Counted from the first letter of the stretch, positions 44,749-56,770 are shown. The stretch is DNA of 64,000 nt from Xenopus tropicalis (GCF_000004195.4 NC_030685.2:54884016-54948015); one strand, 5' to 3'. A program made the numbers and translations. The notes: generated from the sequence alone by a model not told the origin.

Positions 44749-47012
44749 AAGGTTTCTACATTTATTGGCTCTGCCCAAGGGCCTAAACTTGGAATGTGAA
44801 CAATTTTAAAATAAAGGTTTCACACTTTTAGTACTGACTTCACCACTAATGGCATATTTCTGTTGGTTATTGAACTGGAACAAATATGTACCATTTTATC
44901 ACATACATATCACGCCCATATAGAAAACATTCTTATATGACGCTGGCCATTTAACTATCCTCCCCAACATTTCCTTTTAACCAACACTGGGGGGAACCTA
45001 AGTTGCACAGCTATACTGTCCCCAAGTTGTACTTGTTCAATAAAAATCTGTATTTTCTATCTGAGGGCAATCTGTGCCGTTGCTAATACAGAAGAGTGGA
45101 TCTAACAGCTTGAATTCACACCCAGAGATATCAGCCCTTCACTTCTGTCATATGTGATTTCTGAGAGTGCAAATGCATGTGTTCACATCACACCCGCAGC
45201 ATAAAGGGCATACAAGAATAAAACAATATTGATATTAAGATGCTCAGGTTTAAGAGTTCAACACTCCACATTTTCCCATAATTAAGGCCTTTTAAGTAAG
45301 AAAATGCATATTACCATCTATTCTATGCTAAATCCTGAGCAGTGTTGCCTTTAAGAGGCCGGTCACAGCAGTGAGACTGATATTTATGGCAACATTTCTA
45401 GGGATTTCAGCTAACCCTATATCCTTAGGCTTTTATATATTATTCCTTTTCTTATTGATGGTAACATGAAATAAGGAAATTCTCCAATTGGATCATTATC
45501 ACTTTAACGATGAATTAGTTGACATCTCTGCAGGGCCTCAGGGTGACTTTAAATTTATTTTTAAACAAATAAGCCAACCTCAACAACTGGAAAGCAGATT
45601 GATTGTTTAATTAAAGCTACACTTCTTTTTGTTTTACTTTATATACCAATGTCCTCTCCATTGTGACCATTTCAAACAAGTGCCGGTTTGCTAGTGTAAC
45701 TACTATAGATACATTATTTGAATATAAAGGATATATTTCCCTTAACTTTAATCATTCAGAAAAAGTTACAATTTAAAATTGACAAGCAGTATAAAATCGA
45801 CAAGATTCCACACTGAGAATAATATGCAGGATGGGTTAACTGTATTCAGGCAGTCAGGCCAGTATGTGCTTCAGTAGATAACAACGAATATCACAGAGCA
45901 TGAATGCTGCAGCGCAATAATAGGATATTCTCAGCAAATGTGTGTTTGTTGCTTTTTAAAAATGATCAAAACTAAAACTGGTCTCAATTGAAAGAGAATA
46001 GCGTAACATTCCAGTTTCTAAAATGCTCTGTGGTCTGATCAGTCGCTAAGCAAGCAGTGCGGAAATGCAGATCCTTTTTGGTCTGCTCTGGGAAAAATAC
46101 CTACAATATAATGAGCACAGTTTTATCCTATAAGCATTGTTTTGACTTGGGAAATATTCTGTGATATGGCTCCTTATATGCCATTCTCTTGTGTGAATTG
46201 TTGGACTTAGTTGACTGTGCTTGGCCTTGAATGAGGCCCTGAAATCTAACAGAATTTTTTTTTTGTCTTCCATTTTCTTTCATTAATAAGCAAGGTGCAT
46301 ATCTGATAATCTCCTTTACATTAGTTAAAAAAAAATCATATTTCAGCAAATGAGCTCCAAATGTTAACCCAACACACACAGCTGCTTCTTACAGTGTTTT
46401 GTTTCGGAATGGACTTGGTAAGAAGTCTCAGTTCTTTCTATGGAAATGGCATTGATTGAGCCCCAAACTCCATGCTATGGAAGCAGTAAGTGGTTTTCCA
46501 TTTTGGCTATTACTTGGGATGATGGAGAGTTTGGCAGCAGGGAACTTTATGGCCTCACCCAGGTTTACAAGGTAGAATCTTATGGACATTGCCACAGAAC
46601 TTTGCCCAGTGCCTGTGGAGTTACACGGTCCTATAGGTCTTAGTGATTATTTGATATTTGTTAAAAAGTCCAAAGAGATGGACTAAAAGGGTGTCCTTAG
46701 TCCCCAATTAATTTTCTACGCCACCTCCAGCACTGGGTAGAGTATATGTGACCCACCCCATTTTACAAAGTGGTAAGTCATTAGCAGAATTCCTTTCTAT
46801 ATGTATTTTATTGTAAACTTACTCCTCTGTAGTTCTATGAGTATCAAGTATTTCTAATTATAATACACCCAAATGTCACCCTAATAAGCCTCCATACTGG
46901 GCTTCCCATCGCCCATGGAACTGCTCATGTTACTCCTATAAACACAGAGACCTTTCTACACTTTAAGGCAGTTTATTTAACACAGGGGTGCCCATGTCAG
47001 CATACAAAACAT
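44749..47012. other. Intergenic, no gene recognised
   Basis: Mostly unique-looking sequence with balanced composition and no obvious transposon ends. It could hold distal regulatory sequence, particularly 45320-45620, but nothing diagnostic is visible. Confidence 0.4.
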
Positions 47013-47260
47013 AAATCAGGCGTCCCCAACATTTCTTACTCAAGAGCCACAGTCAAATGTTAAAAGACTTGGAGAGCAACGCAAGCATCGTAAAATGCAC
47101 ACTATTAGCTTGCATGAGGCTTTATTTGGCAGTAAATCTTGTTTTTATTCAACCAAAACTTGCCACCAAGTCAGGAATTCAAAAATAACTACCTGGTTTG
47201 GGGGCATTGAGAGCAACATCCAAGGGGTTGGGGAGCAACATGTTGCCTCTGACTTTCCTC
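47013..47260 (+). repeat. Dispersed repeat, copy 2 (CGTCCCCAACATTTCTTAC family)
   Basis: Colinear with 8478-8725 (GAGCCACAGTCA, AAAGACTTGGAGAGCAAC, GGCTTTATTTGGCAGTAAAT, ACCTGGTTTGGGGGCATTGA, GAGCAACATGTTGC). Confidence 0.65.
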
Positions 47261-47759
47261 TCAGTTCCTTAGACTATCCGTTGTTTTGTCAAAGGCTCAC
47301 TCTGCTCCTTGCAGTGGCAGGCAGCTCCCCCAGCCCCTCTGGGAGTTACTAACACAGACAGGTAGCCTCCCTGCCCTGAGAGACTATTACACACATTTTC
47401 CATACAATTAAATACAGTACATTTCCGCTGGACAGCCTTCCTGTGTAAAGTGAGCTCCAATATGTAAGATATATTAGTGGAATGGATCACCTAGTCTGCC
47501 TGATTCTTCCAGAACACTATAGGTTCCCAGACCAGACCGCAACGTCCTTTAAACAAACAAAGCATTCTCTGTTTGTTCTCTGTAACATCAGGCTTGAAAC
47601 TCACATTTTTACCTATTTCTTTGGTCACTCTACCACAATATATATATATTTATAAAGAGAGAGTTTGAAAGGCAGCGCACTCATACAAAACAAAAGGCAA
47701 AAAAGGCCCAGGTGCTGCCGCAAACAATAATATCAGCATGTAGAATGTATATGTATATA

Positions 47760-48018
47760 CAGGTATGGGACCTGTTATCCAGAATGGTTGGGACCTGGGA
47801 TCTCTCAGTATGTTGGATCTCCATACCTCAAGTCTACTAAAACATTAAATAAACATAATATGATTGTTTTCCCTAATTATATCTTAGTTGGGATCAAGTT
47901 CAAGGTCCTGTTTTATTATTACAGAGAAAAAATAATATTTTTTAAAAATGTGAATTATTTCCTTAAAATGGAATCTATGGGAGATGGATTTTCCGTAGGA
48001 TAATGGGTCCTATACGTG
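47760..48018. mobile_element. MITE with CAGGTATGGGACCTGTTATC termini
   Basis: Starts CAGGTATGGGACCTGTTATCC and ends GGATAATGGGTCCTATACGTG, imperfect inverted repeats. The interior GTCTACTAAAACATTAAATA and ATTATATCTTAGTTGGGATC is characteristic of a very common Xenopus repeat known to me from memory. The flanks are TA-rich, so the duplication cannot be read. Confidence 0.8.
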
Positions 48019-48229
48019 TATATATATTTATATTTAGGTATATACTGCTTTATATAACAGTCATACATTAAAATTGTGCAATTAAAATAAAAAAATATAT
48101 ATATATTTATTCTCCAAAAAATTGGCTCTCAACACTCCAGGTACCGGCCGGGTGCTGAACAGAGATACACAACCAATATGTAGAAAGCACTTGTGGCAAA
48201 AAATATGTAAGTAGTCCTTATTATTGAAT

Positions 48230-48268
48230 CATGCGCGTTTCGATCCCCACAGGATCGTCATCAGGATA
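48230..48268 (-). ncRNA. Hammerhead-ribozyme-like motif (degenerate)
   Basis: The - strand reads CCTGATGA, then CGATCC, loop TGTGG, GGATCG, then AAACGCGC. A CUGAUGA box followed by a hairpin and a GAAAC box is the catalytic-core layout of hammerhead ribozymes, which are known in Penelope-like elements. The stem either absorbs the G of GAAA or leaves an unpaired C, and no clear GUC cleavage site with stem I was found. It is therefore probably a relic or relative rather than an active ribozyme. Confidence 0.35.
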
Positions 48269-48649
48269 GTGAAGGGAAGTGAAGTGCATACATAAATACA
48301 AACTTAACCAATCAGTGCACACCATCAATTACCATACTCTATACAGGTGTATATGGCATATACCACAAGTATATGAACTTCAGTGATAAAAAAAGTTTTT
48401 TTAAAATGCCCCAAATATCACCAACTAAGGAGAGCCAGCCCACATATCACAAAAGAGATTAAATAATATATATTGCAAAAATTATTCAGGGTATACTGCA
48501 TAATTCTTTTAAATAATTATCACTACTATCCCCCATAGGTCTTGGAGCTCACATAGAGGGTGGGGGTTAGCTAGCAGGGAAATGTCAGAAAATCAAGATA
48601 TTATCAATATATCTACAGTATAACAGCAAGTTATCTGTGTAATTCGGAT

Positions 48650-49400
48650 AAATAAATTCAAGAGTCCATATATAAATTGACATATGAGGGGGCCACATAA
48701 GAGCCCATCACTGTGCCAATCTCTGGAGGGAAGTAGGTTTGTTCGAATCTAAAATAATTACAAGTTAGAACTTGTTGTAACAAAGAGCACAAAAATTCAA
48801 CTGGTGGAGCACCTTTTTTTCCCTCTGTAAGTGCTTTTTGCAGGCAGCAATCCCCTTATTTAGAGGTATAATAATATATAAATTGCACACATCTAATGTG
48901 ACAAATAGTGTGTCTGCTGGAAGTGGGCCATATTGCCTCAAAATGTTCAATAAAAATGATGTATCAGCCACATAGGACCTCATACGAGCACATTGTGATT
49001 GCAAAAAGCTGTCTAAAAAGATGGCTATATTAGAAAAAAGTGAGCCTCTGGCTGATATGATAGGGTGACCGGGAGGAGCAGATAGATTTTTATGCACCTT
49101 CGGGAGAGTGTAGATAATCGGACACTTGGGGAATTGGGTTGTGAGCAATTCACAACATTCCTAACTAATCCATCCGGCTGCCAGAGCAAGTCCTAGTTTC
49201 ATGTGTAGTTTCCGCTTAAATTTAGTGGTAGGGTCTTCAGATAACCTATCATACACATTGGCATCAGAAAGCTGTTGCAACTCTAGTCTGTAATAAAGTA
49301 AATCCAAAAGTACTACCACCCCACCTTTATCAGCAGGGCACTCTATAAGCTGTTTGTCATTACGTAAAGAGTTGATCGCATCCCTTTCTGAACTTGTCTG
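48650..49400 (-). pseudogene. Penelope-like element reverse-transcriptase relic
   Basis: On the - strand the reading order is RNDKQLIECPADKGGVVVLL, then YYRLELQQLSDANVYDRLSE and DPTTKFKRKL, an in-frame TAG near 49160, then IIYTLPKVHKNLSAPPGHPI, SARGSLFSNIAIFLDSFLQS, LFVTLDVCNLYIIIPLNKGI and finally EIGTVMGSYVAPSYVNLYMD followed by a stop near 48660. PADKGG, LPKVHK, the LFVTLDVCNLY catalytic-Asp block and the GTxMG-APSY block are Penelope reverse-transcriptase hallmarks. The YxDD-bearing block and the GIY-YIG nuclease were not found. It has stops and is dead. Confidence 0.85.
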
Positions 49401-49554
49401 GTTGGAAAAAAAAATTTTTTATTTCCTCAACAACTCATTAATTTCTCTTTGTACAATCTTGGAATTTTTTTTATATAGAGGTAGCAGTATTAGGAGGGTC
49501 AAATGTGCTTACCGGGCAGAACTTTTCTCTTTGTACATCAACGCGATCCTTACA

Positions 49555-49585
49555 TTGATCTATATATATATATATTTTTTTTTTT
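49555..49585. repeat. (TA)n then poly-T simple repeat
   Basis: TATATATATATATA followed by a T run at the edge of the Penelope relic. Confidence 0.8.
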
Positions 49586-49599
49586 ATTGCACAATGACT

Positions 49600-50945
49600 G
49601 TTATATAGAGCGGTTCTATAGGTAGCGGGTATTCCTTCTCATATATGTGGATTGTACTGTGGCTTCTTTTTACAGGTTACTGGTAAGAGAGGGTTATGCC
49701 TTTTAAAGGCAGAGTGAATTACAGTATGTTATGATTGTGATTTGTAAGTAGAAGTGATGGCCAAATGGGGAATTAAAAACACAATAACAGAATTATGATA
49801 TGCATCACTTCACTTGCTTGCTTCCGGCTCTGCCTGTCTATCTGATGTACACATGGGAAATCTCCGAGAGAAATCACTGGATGTGCAAAAACCAATAACT
49901 AAGCATCATTCATACAGCCTGGGACTATAACAGTCTGTGGTTACGTAGGATTATAAAGGAGCTCTAATATCCAAATGAGCAATCATACTACGTTTAATGT
50001 AACTTTTGTCTTGAAAGTAAAATGCTTAATCTCTCCTTAAAGGAATCAGTCAGGTTTTATAGACATGACTGTTAGTCATTCATTTATTATAAGAATAAAA
50101 TTGCCTTACTCTTTTTTATTCTTTCCTACGGGGTAACAGAGCACCATCCTTTGTGTGTGAATCTGCAAGACGCCATCAACTTGTATTAGAATGAGCGTCC
50201 CCCTCCTCAGCCTTTGTCTGTTTCTCCATTAAAAAAGAAAAGCTTTTTAGCAAGGATTCCACTGACAGGCAAGAGGCACGCGATACAGTGACAGCCCCTG
50301 GGAAGCCTGATTGGTCTGTGTGAGCACTGATGTTACAAGCAAAACAGAGTGGCTTCTATGAGCTCTGAAAATAGCAACAAGTGCTGGCCAATTCAGCTCA
50401 GCTATGGTCCCATTGCCACTGTGCCTCAGCCGAAGCCCCCTTGCACCACAAACTTCAGTGGAACTGAGGGTCAGCAGCCTTTCTGGACTTCAAGTTGCTG
50501 ATGGTGGCAGTTTATTTTAAGCTGTCATCTAATTTTATCCAGGATTCTGCATTCAACTTTCAGAGGGAAGAAACAAGAAGCAGATATTAAGCACTTGGTT
50601 ATCTATATGGTGAGTAGAACATATTACAATTGCCTCTTGTATAAAACAAGCTTTTAAACAGGACACCCTCTTCTAAACTCTCTACAGTTAAATTTTGCAT
50701 TTTAATCATTTTATATTTATAATGTGACTTTTTTTGTGAAAATTCATATTAAAAAATATAAATTTTGAAAGTCACATGTGAATAATAGGAAAACCCCTGC
50801 CTTCTATAAAAACTTTCTGTTATGTGGAACAACTACTCTGCAGTAAAAGTGGCACCCCCTTTACTTTAACATACATAGTACCTTGATTGATGTTACTGTT
50901 TAAGAGATCTGCAGCATGTTGTCTATATAAGTTTGTAACATAAAC
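49600..50945. other. Intergenic; possible 5' exon region of the LRRC3-family gene near 50500-50610
   Basis: No coding sequence seen. A good donor-like site (TCTATATG|GTGAGTAG) near 50610 follows about 100 bases of non-repetitive, moderately GC-rich sequence. LRRC3-family genes normally splice an untranslated exon to one coding exon, so this could be that exon. Direct evidence is only the donor and its position on the right strand. Confidence 0.25.
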
Positions 50946-51083
50946 TTGGTAATACAACTGTGCATGCAATTCAGTAAACAGCAGCTCATCACTGTGAATT
51001 TTCCCTTGTCCTGCACAAAGAGGCTGCAACATTGGGGGGTTTATTACAGGACATCTTTAAAAGGCCTGCGTTGGTGCCACTGC

Positions 51084-51238
51084 ATCCTGAGAGTGTGCAT
51101 CCTGAGAGTGTGCATCCCGAGAGTGTGCATCCCGAGAGTGTGCATCCCGAGAGTGTGCATCCTGAGAGTGTGCATCCTGAGAGTGTGCATCCCGAGAGTG
51201 TGCATCCCGAGAGTGTGCATCCTGAAGGTGCAATGCTG
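51084..51238. repeat. 15-bp minisatellite, about 10 units
   Basis: Ten tandem copies of CATCCTGAGAGTGTG with C/T alternation at one position (CCCGAG / CCTGAG). The period is a multiple of three, so open frames (repeating HPESV on +, MHTLG on -) exist by construction. I judge it non-coding. Confidence 0.95.
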
Positions 51239-52846
51239 TGGCAAATACCTAAATACCTACATGCATGCTACATCACTGTGCTTCTCCCAGGTTTCTGCCC
51301 TACTTGTCAGCTAGCTCAGCTCTTACTGTTTTGCTTGCCTGTTGTTTATAATAATTCATATATTTGTATTGTTGTTATATTGCTCTACAGTGTCAGTTAC
51401 CAATTGACTTAGTGATGCTTTTTATTAAATTAAGTATACAATACTATAACATGCACCTAGTATTAGTTTTGGGTAACCATTTTAACAGTGTTATCTATCT
51501 TTATTTGCATTGTCTGTCCTATCTTCATTTGTAATATTTTTATTTGTATTAATGTACACAAATTTAGTGCTACAAACACTGTGAAAGTAAAAAGGAGCAG
51601 AAGCTTGGCAGCTCTAACCCTGCCCATAAGTGTAAATATAATAATGATGGGATGTAGGAAAATGCTATTGGGAAGTTTGTACACAGACACTCTGTATGGA
51701 GATGAACAAGCTGCAACCACAAGGGGGAGTTGTGTCTGACACAGTTGCACCCTATGCATCAAAATAAGTGCAATTCATATGCATTTTGATGAATCAGACA
51801 CAATTGCACTGAAAATGTTCAGAGTTAGGATGCCATCCTTTCTGGTTTTCTTAGCCAAAATTTGGCTGCACTTATTGACACAGCCCACAGAACCCTGAAA
51901 TTATCATCAGCTTGAAGGTGGTGGAAGCTCCAGGGTTCCCCTGTGTCAGTGGGTGCACTTAGGACTCAAATACCTTTAATGAACGCAAAACACATCCACT
52001 TCTGACTTTGAAATGGCTGCAGCAGTGTCAACAGCACTTTTATTGCATCTATAATTAGAGATTCTTTCTATTTTCAACTTGTCAGTAAAAATTGAAAGAA
52101 TGTTTCCTTTTTACTATCCATCTAGGCTAGAGAGTGGCAGAGAAACAAGGAACACAACACTTACAGTACATTCAACTTTAAAAAAGTAAACATTTTGGTG
52201 GAACTTCCTTTTCATTCATAACTTAGTTAAGGTGAAGAAATTTGTGTATGACGTGGTATTATTAGTGTTTTAGCTAGATCCATGCAAGACAAGCTCCGGT
52301 TATGCAGCTAGGCCAAAGCAGCATCTGCAGGTAAAAATCACCAATCAGTCAGACCTACTGTAAAATCTGAACCTTTATTGGTCACCATTCGTTTACACTG
52401 CTATTCTACTACAGACTACTTATTTATAAAGTCAGTCCCCTGATCAGATTTATTTTATGGATCTAAAATTAAAACCTTCAAACAGTTAACGAAACAGTGA
52501 AAATGTTCATCGAAACATATTCTAACTATATCATTGTAGTATTATACAGTATATTCGTACCAGGAAAACAATGCTCAAAACAGTATTCAATAGAAAAGGT
52601 GTAACACACTTGTGTAAAAGTCAATTTAGACCCTATAAAAAACAGGTAACATAATTAATAAAATAATGCATAGTTACAGCTAATCATGCATAACTAAATG
52701 CATAAAAGACACTCCTACTACTCGTATGCTTAGTTTTTTGTTCCCCTCTATCATTGCCTCCCAGATGAAATTTAGGTGAATTTTTCCATAAGATCATTAG
52801 CATCTTATTTGCTTGACTCAAGAAATTTGCATCCATATGCTCAAGG
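51239..52846. other. Intergenic, no gene recognised
   Basis: AT-rich, with no supported exon, RNA gene or complete mobile element. Confidence 0.5.
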
Positions 52847-53022
52847 TACTAGGGCAGTGCTGTCCAACTTCTGTGGTACTGAGGGACGGAATTTTTCTAA
52901 CCTACATGGTGGAGGGCCGATAATGGAAGCCAGTTTTGACCACTCCCCTTTTTAAACCACAGCCACTTGAAACCACACCTGTGTTATCACATGACCATAC
53001 CCATATTAATTGTGGTAGTCTT

Positions 53023-53188
53023 GTAGATTGTAAGCTCTTTTGGGCAGGGCCCTCTTCACCTCTTGTATCGGTTATTGATTGCTTTATATGTTACTCTGTA
53101 TGTCCAATGTATGAAACCCACTTATTGTACAGCGCTGCGGAATATGTTGGCACTTTATAAATAAATGTTAATAATAATAATAATAATA
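53023..53188 (+). mobile_element. SINE-like or L2-tail repeat, copy 2, nested in the hAT element
   Basis: Begins near GTAGATTGTAAGCTCTTTTG, continues GGCAGGGCCCTCTTC, ACTTATTGTACAGCGCTGCG and AATATGTTGGCACTTTATAA, and ends in an (AAT)n tail. Same family as 26518-26672. It lies exactly where the truncated copy at 15666 has no such sequence, so it inserted into this element. Confidence 0.6.
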
Positions 53189-53194
53189 GTACAG

Positions 53195-53605
53195 CAAAAA
53201 CCTGCCATACTTTGCCTGCCCTGCCTGTGTGTGCCATACTCTGCCTGCCCTATGCTGCCTGTGTGTGCCATACTCTGCCTTCCCTACCCTGCCTGTGTGT
53301 GTCATACTCTGCCTGCCCTACCCTACCTGTGTGTGCTATACTCTGCCCTCCCCTACCCTGCCTGTGTGCGCCATACTCTGCCTTCCCTACCCTGCCTGTG
53401 TGTGCCATACTCCGCCTGCCCTATGCTACCTGTGTGTGCCATACTCTGCCTGCCCTACCCTGCCTGTGTGTGCCATACTCTGGCAAACCTACCCTGCCTG
53501 TGTGTGACATACTCTGTCTGCCCTACCCTGCCTGTGTGTGACATACTCTGTCTGCCCTACCCTGCCTGTGTGTTCCATACTCTGCCTGCCCTATGCTGTC
53601 TGTGT
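53195..53605. repeat. Minisatellite of 33-34 bp, about 12-13 units
   Basis: Unit: CTGCCTGCCCTACCCTGCCT followed by GTGTGTGCCATACT, with point variants. It is an expanded version of the array at 16060-16240. All three + strand frames stay open for long stretches because the unit lacks stop triplets; it is not coding. Confidence 0.93.
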
Positions 53606-54039
53606 GTATGGCACACACAGGCATCATAGGGAAGGCAGAGTATGGCACACACAGGCAGCATACAGTGACACAATGCTGGCACTGGTCCTACAGTATGCAC
53701 AATAACTGTATATTTAAAAAAACGTTTTAATTGCAGTACCACCTCAGTCTATGTTCTTTTTATAGTGTGCAGGGTTTATTTGTGGGTTTCTACTGCTCCT
53801 ACAGTCTGAGGTGAGAACAGGTAAACAATGTGGGGCTTACAGTCTAAGACTGAGGTGTGAACAATGTAGGGACTAAAAGGTGTGAACAGTACAGGGGATT
53901 ACATGTTTAAACAATACAGCGGGATTACAGCCTGAATCAGAGGTGTGAAGCCATCAAAGCAGCCAGACAGGTAGGGGCCACACAGAGGGGGGCCTGTGTG
54001 CTGCAAGTTGGACAGCACTGTACTAGGGGAACATAAACC

Positions 54040-54595
54040 TAAAAGCATTCTGTCACTGGAAAACATATTTTTTTTTCAAAATTCCTCAGTTAATAGAGCT
54101 TCTTCAAGAGAATTCTGAATTTAAATCCTTTTTTCAAAACATCAACATTTTTATATATTTTATTTTGAAATTTCACATGGGGCTCAACATGTTATTACTT
54201 TTCCAGGTGCCCACAGCCATGGGACTTAAACATCAGTCCTTCTTTACTGTTGCATTGCAAGTTGGAGTAATATCAGGTACCTGACACCTGTATTGCTAAA
54301 AATGCTCCTATGCTTCCCCTAGTGGTAGATATCAGAATAGCACTCAATAGTGAAAATCCAAGTCCAGCTTGTGACTCTTCCAGTTACATGGGAGTAGGAG
54401 AAACAATAGCTTATCTGAAAGCAGTTCTATGGTGTAGTGCTGAAAACTCAGAATAAGGCACAATGCACTGAGATGGTTCAGAACCAGGCACAATGCACTG
54501 AGATGGCTGCTTACACACCAATATTACAGCTAAAAAAATAAATGTGTTGGTTCAAAAATAACATTTTAAGTGGTAGAATTCAATAATTTACAAGT
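54040..54595 (+). repeat. Dispersed repeat, copy 3 (TTGAAATTTCACATGGGGCT family)
   Basis: Starts near AAAGCATTCTGTCACTGGAA and carries TTTTGAAATTTCACATGGGG, GATATCAGAATAGCACTCAA, AAATCCAAGTCCAGCTTGTG and TACATGGGAGTAGGAGAAAC. A short internal duplication (CAGAATAAGGCACAATGCAC / CAGAACCAGGCACAATGCAC) occurs near 54448-54505. Confidence 0.65.
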
Positions 54596-56510
54596 TTAAT
54601 GCCTCCCTATTCTTTTTCTAGCAAAGACAGGACTGGTCCACAGAGCATGTCAAACTGGCACTGAGAAATAGAAATAATACAGTGGAAATATTGACACTGC
54701 TCCTTCTCTCTGAGGCCCATGATTTAAATCTCAAAAACATTTTCAGGACTTTTAAAAGGGATGTCTATAAAGCTTTTCTATGTATCAGATTTTCAAAGTG
54801 AAATCCGGGGACACCTATAAAAATTCAGTGTGCTGCGCAAATCTGTATTCAGACCACTGAACGAGCCAAAAGACAAGGACACTCTTGATCCAATACCTGC
54901 ACAAAGGGATTCTGTACAGGGCTTGGTGAAATGTTTTACCACTCAACCAAGTGACTTCTTCAGTTCAGCTGTGTTTAAGTGTTTATTTTGCATTTAAAAT
55001 GTTTACGGCAATGACTATTGTAGCACTGATGACAAGATTTCAGGAAGGTTTTTAAAGTCATACTAACACATTCCTAAAATGTGTTGGCTTTAGTTGTAGG
55101 CAACACTGACTGAATAACAGTTTCCCCAGCTCCCTAAGCAGTTTCATTAGTGTTAAAGGATTCTGCCATAAGAATTCTCCCTGCTCTGTGTGTACTCAGG
55201 TCCCTTTAATTATCTGTTTGCTGCAAAGGGACATTAAACCTAGCAACCAAGCAGTGGTGTAAATGACAGACTGTTATAGCAATAGGAGAAGCCTGAATTG
55301 AAAGAAACATAATAAAAAGTAACAATAACAATACAACTGTAGCCTCAGAAAGCAATAGTTTTTTGACTGCTGGGGTCAGTGGCCCCCATTTGAAATCTGG
55401 AAACAGTCAAAAGAAGAAGTCAAATATTTCAAAAACTATGAAAAATAAAGACCAACTGAAAGGTTGCTAAGAATTGCTCATTGCATAACATACTACATTT
55501 ACTCATCAAAGTGGTGATCATGGGGGTTGTAAGTTTACATAGAGAGTAGGCTCTATACATATGGTTGACTAGTGCTTCACATGAGGAAATGGTTGCTGGT
55601 TGAGTTGTTATTAAGGTCTATTGTAATCCTGGCGACTGGACTTGAAGTAAATTAAAACATTCAGTAGTTCAGCTGAACTTTTGTGAAGATACTGTATATT
55701 ATTGGAGGAAGGAGAGCTGCCCAGATTTACAAATTAATGATATTTAATGCACTAAGCTAGCAGAATGCCTCTGACTTCTTTCAGATACATAATACTGGCT
55801 TATACTTTCATTACCACTATAGCCAGACAAGCTAGGTAAAGACACAGGACACTGGGAGGATGAAGAGTTAAAGATCCAACATATATAGTATAAGCAGTAA
55901 ACACCACTGGCACCTCATAAATCATCCACCCTCGCTCAGTATAAAGTCTGTTCACTTAAAAACCGACAAGCCAACATGTATATAACGTATGGTGCGTGAG
56001 TAGGTAGTTGCCATCATTGCGTTTTACATGACAAGAAAGTCTGATGAATGCGATTCATGATAAAAAGTAATAATGACTGTTAAATGTAAGACATATGTTT
56101 ATTATTCTGGGATTTCACAGTACAGCCATGAATAGAGGCTGATGGGCCATGTTAAACAGTTTATAATGAGCTTGTTTAAATAGCCGCTGATAGAAGATTT
56201 CTTTTTAATGAGTTCCTTTCAGCCCTGTGATTTACTGTTTTAACATGTGAGCTGCGCATTGCAACCACCATGGGGTTCTTTTCATAAAAAGTCTTTGCAG
56301 TAGACGCACTCCTACAAATCTGATTAAATAGATAGGCCCAGATGCCTCACATTTCCTCTGCAGTTGCTATAAACAGGGACTTTTTAGTGATCTTAAATTA
56401 GCTCATGTTTACAATACAGTAGTCAATAACTAATTATGCCTTTTGTGGCTTAGCAAGGGCAAATACAGGCATGTCCTGCACTTTCAGAAGGATGAGCTGT
56501 TTAGGTGTTA
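54596..56510. other. Intergenic; candidate non-coding regulatory sequence near 55980-56460
   Basis: No coding sequence. The 55980-56460 part is free of recognisable transposon ends, of even composition and rich in ATTA/TAAT homeodomain-type words (GTAATAATGACTG, AGTTTATAATGAGC, TTTTTAATGAG). It lies 1.3-1.8 kb upstream of the LRRC3-family coding exon. This fits a conserved enhancer, but without comparison to other species it is only a suggestion. Confidence 0.3.
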
Positions 56511-56770
56511 AGCTGGCCATACACGCAACAATACAACGTTGTGTACAATTTTCGGACCGTGTGTGGGCTCAGAATTAATGTACCATTGGGATTGGTCGTT
56601 TAGTCGATTGGACAGGTTAGAAAATTTTGGTCGGATGATGATAAAATCTGTGCATGGATTGTGTATTGGACGATATCCTTGGGGGACCTACAATGCATTT
56701 CCAGGAAGTCATTTTCGTACGATTGGTGTCTGACAACTGTTTCATGTACAGAGTTATTTTTAGGGCATAT
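56511..56770. repeat. Partial copy of a GGCCATACACGC-type MITE
   Basis: The left end TAAGCTGGCCATACACGCAA matches a frequent Xenopus MITE start known to me from memory. The interior contains paired ATTGGTCGTTT / GGACGATAT-like words. The right end is not found. Confidence 0.45.

Larger units (their letters stand above)
47645..48600 (-). mobile_element. Terminal (pseudo-LTR-like) region of a Penelope-like element, interrupted by a MITE
   Basis: It adjoins the reverse-transcriptase relic at 48650-49400 and contains GCGCGTTTCGATCCCCACAG / GATCGTCATCAGG at 48233-48265. From memory, that motif style marks the ends of frog Penelope-like elements. The block 47645-47735 (GGCAGCGCACTCAT, CAGGTGCTGCCGC) looks like the same terminal unit, separated by the MITE at 47760-48018. 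Boundaries are approximate. Confidence 0.5.
52855..54020. mobile_element. Complete 1.17-kb hAT-type non-autonomous element with internal minisatellite
   Basis: Terminal inverted repeats CAGTGCTGTCCAACTT and AAGTTGGACAGCACTG are perfect over 16 bases. Exact 8-bp direct repeats TACTAGGG flank it at 52847-52854 and 54021-54028. Inside are a SINE-like insertion at 53023-53188 and a tandem array at 53195-53605. The array has a short inverted echo (GGCACACACAGGCA) at 53610-53660. No transposase frame is present. A truncated relative lies at 15666-16246. Confidence 0.92.

Noticed and set aside
50946..51412. Repetitive open frames (HPESV repeats on +, MHTLG repeats on -)
   Set aside because: 15-bp minisatellite artefact, open on both strands.
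53023..53188. tRNA gene or classical tRNA-derived SINE
   Set aside because: No cloverleaf and no convincing A and B boxes. Only the tail and dispersed nature are supported.
53165..53629. Long cysteine-rich open frame ([11 protein letters not shown] repeats), resembling a metallothionein or keratin-associated protein
   Set aside because: It is translation of a 33-34 bp minisatellite inside a hAT-type element, and three + frames are open at once.
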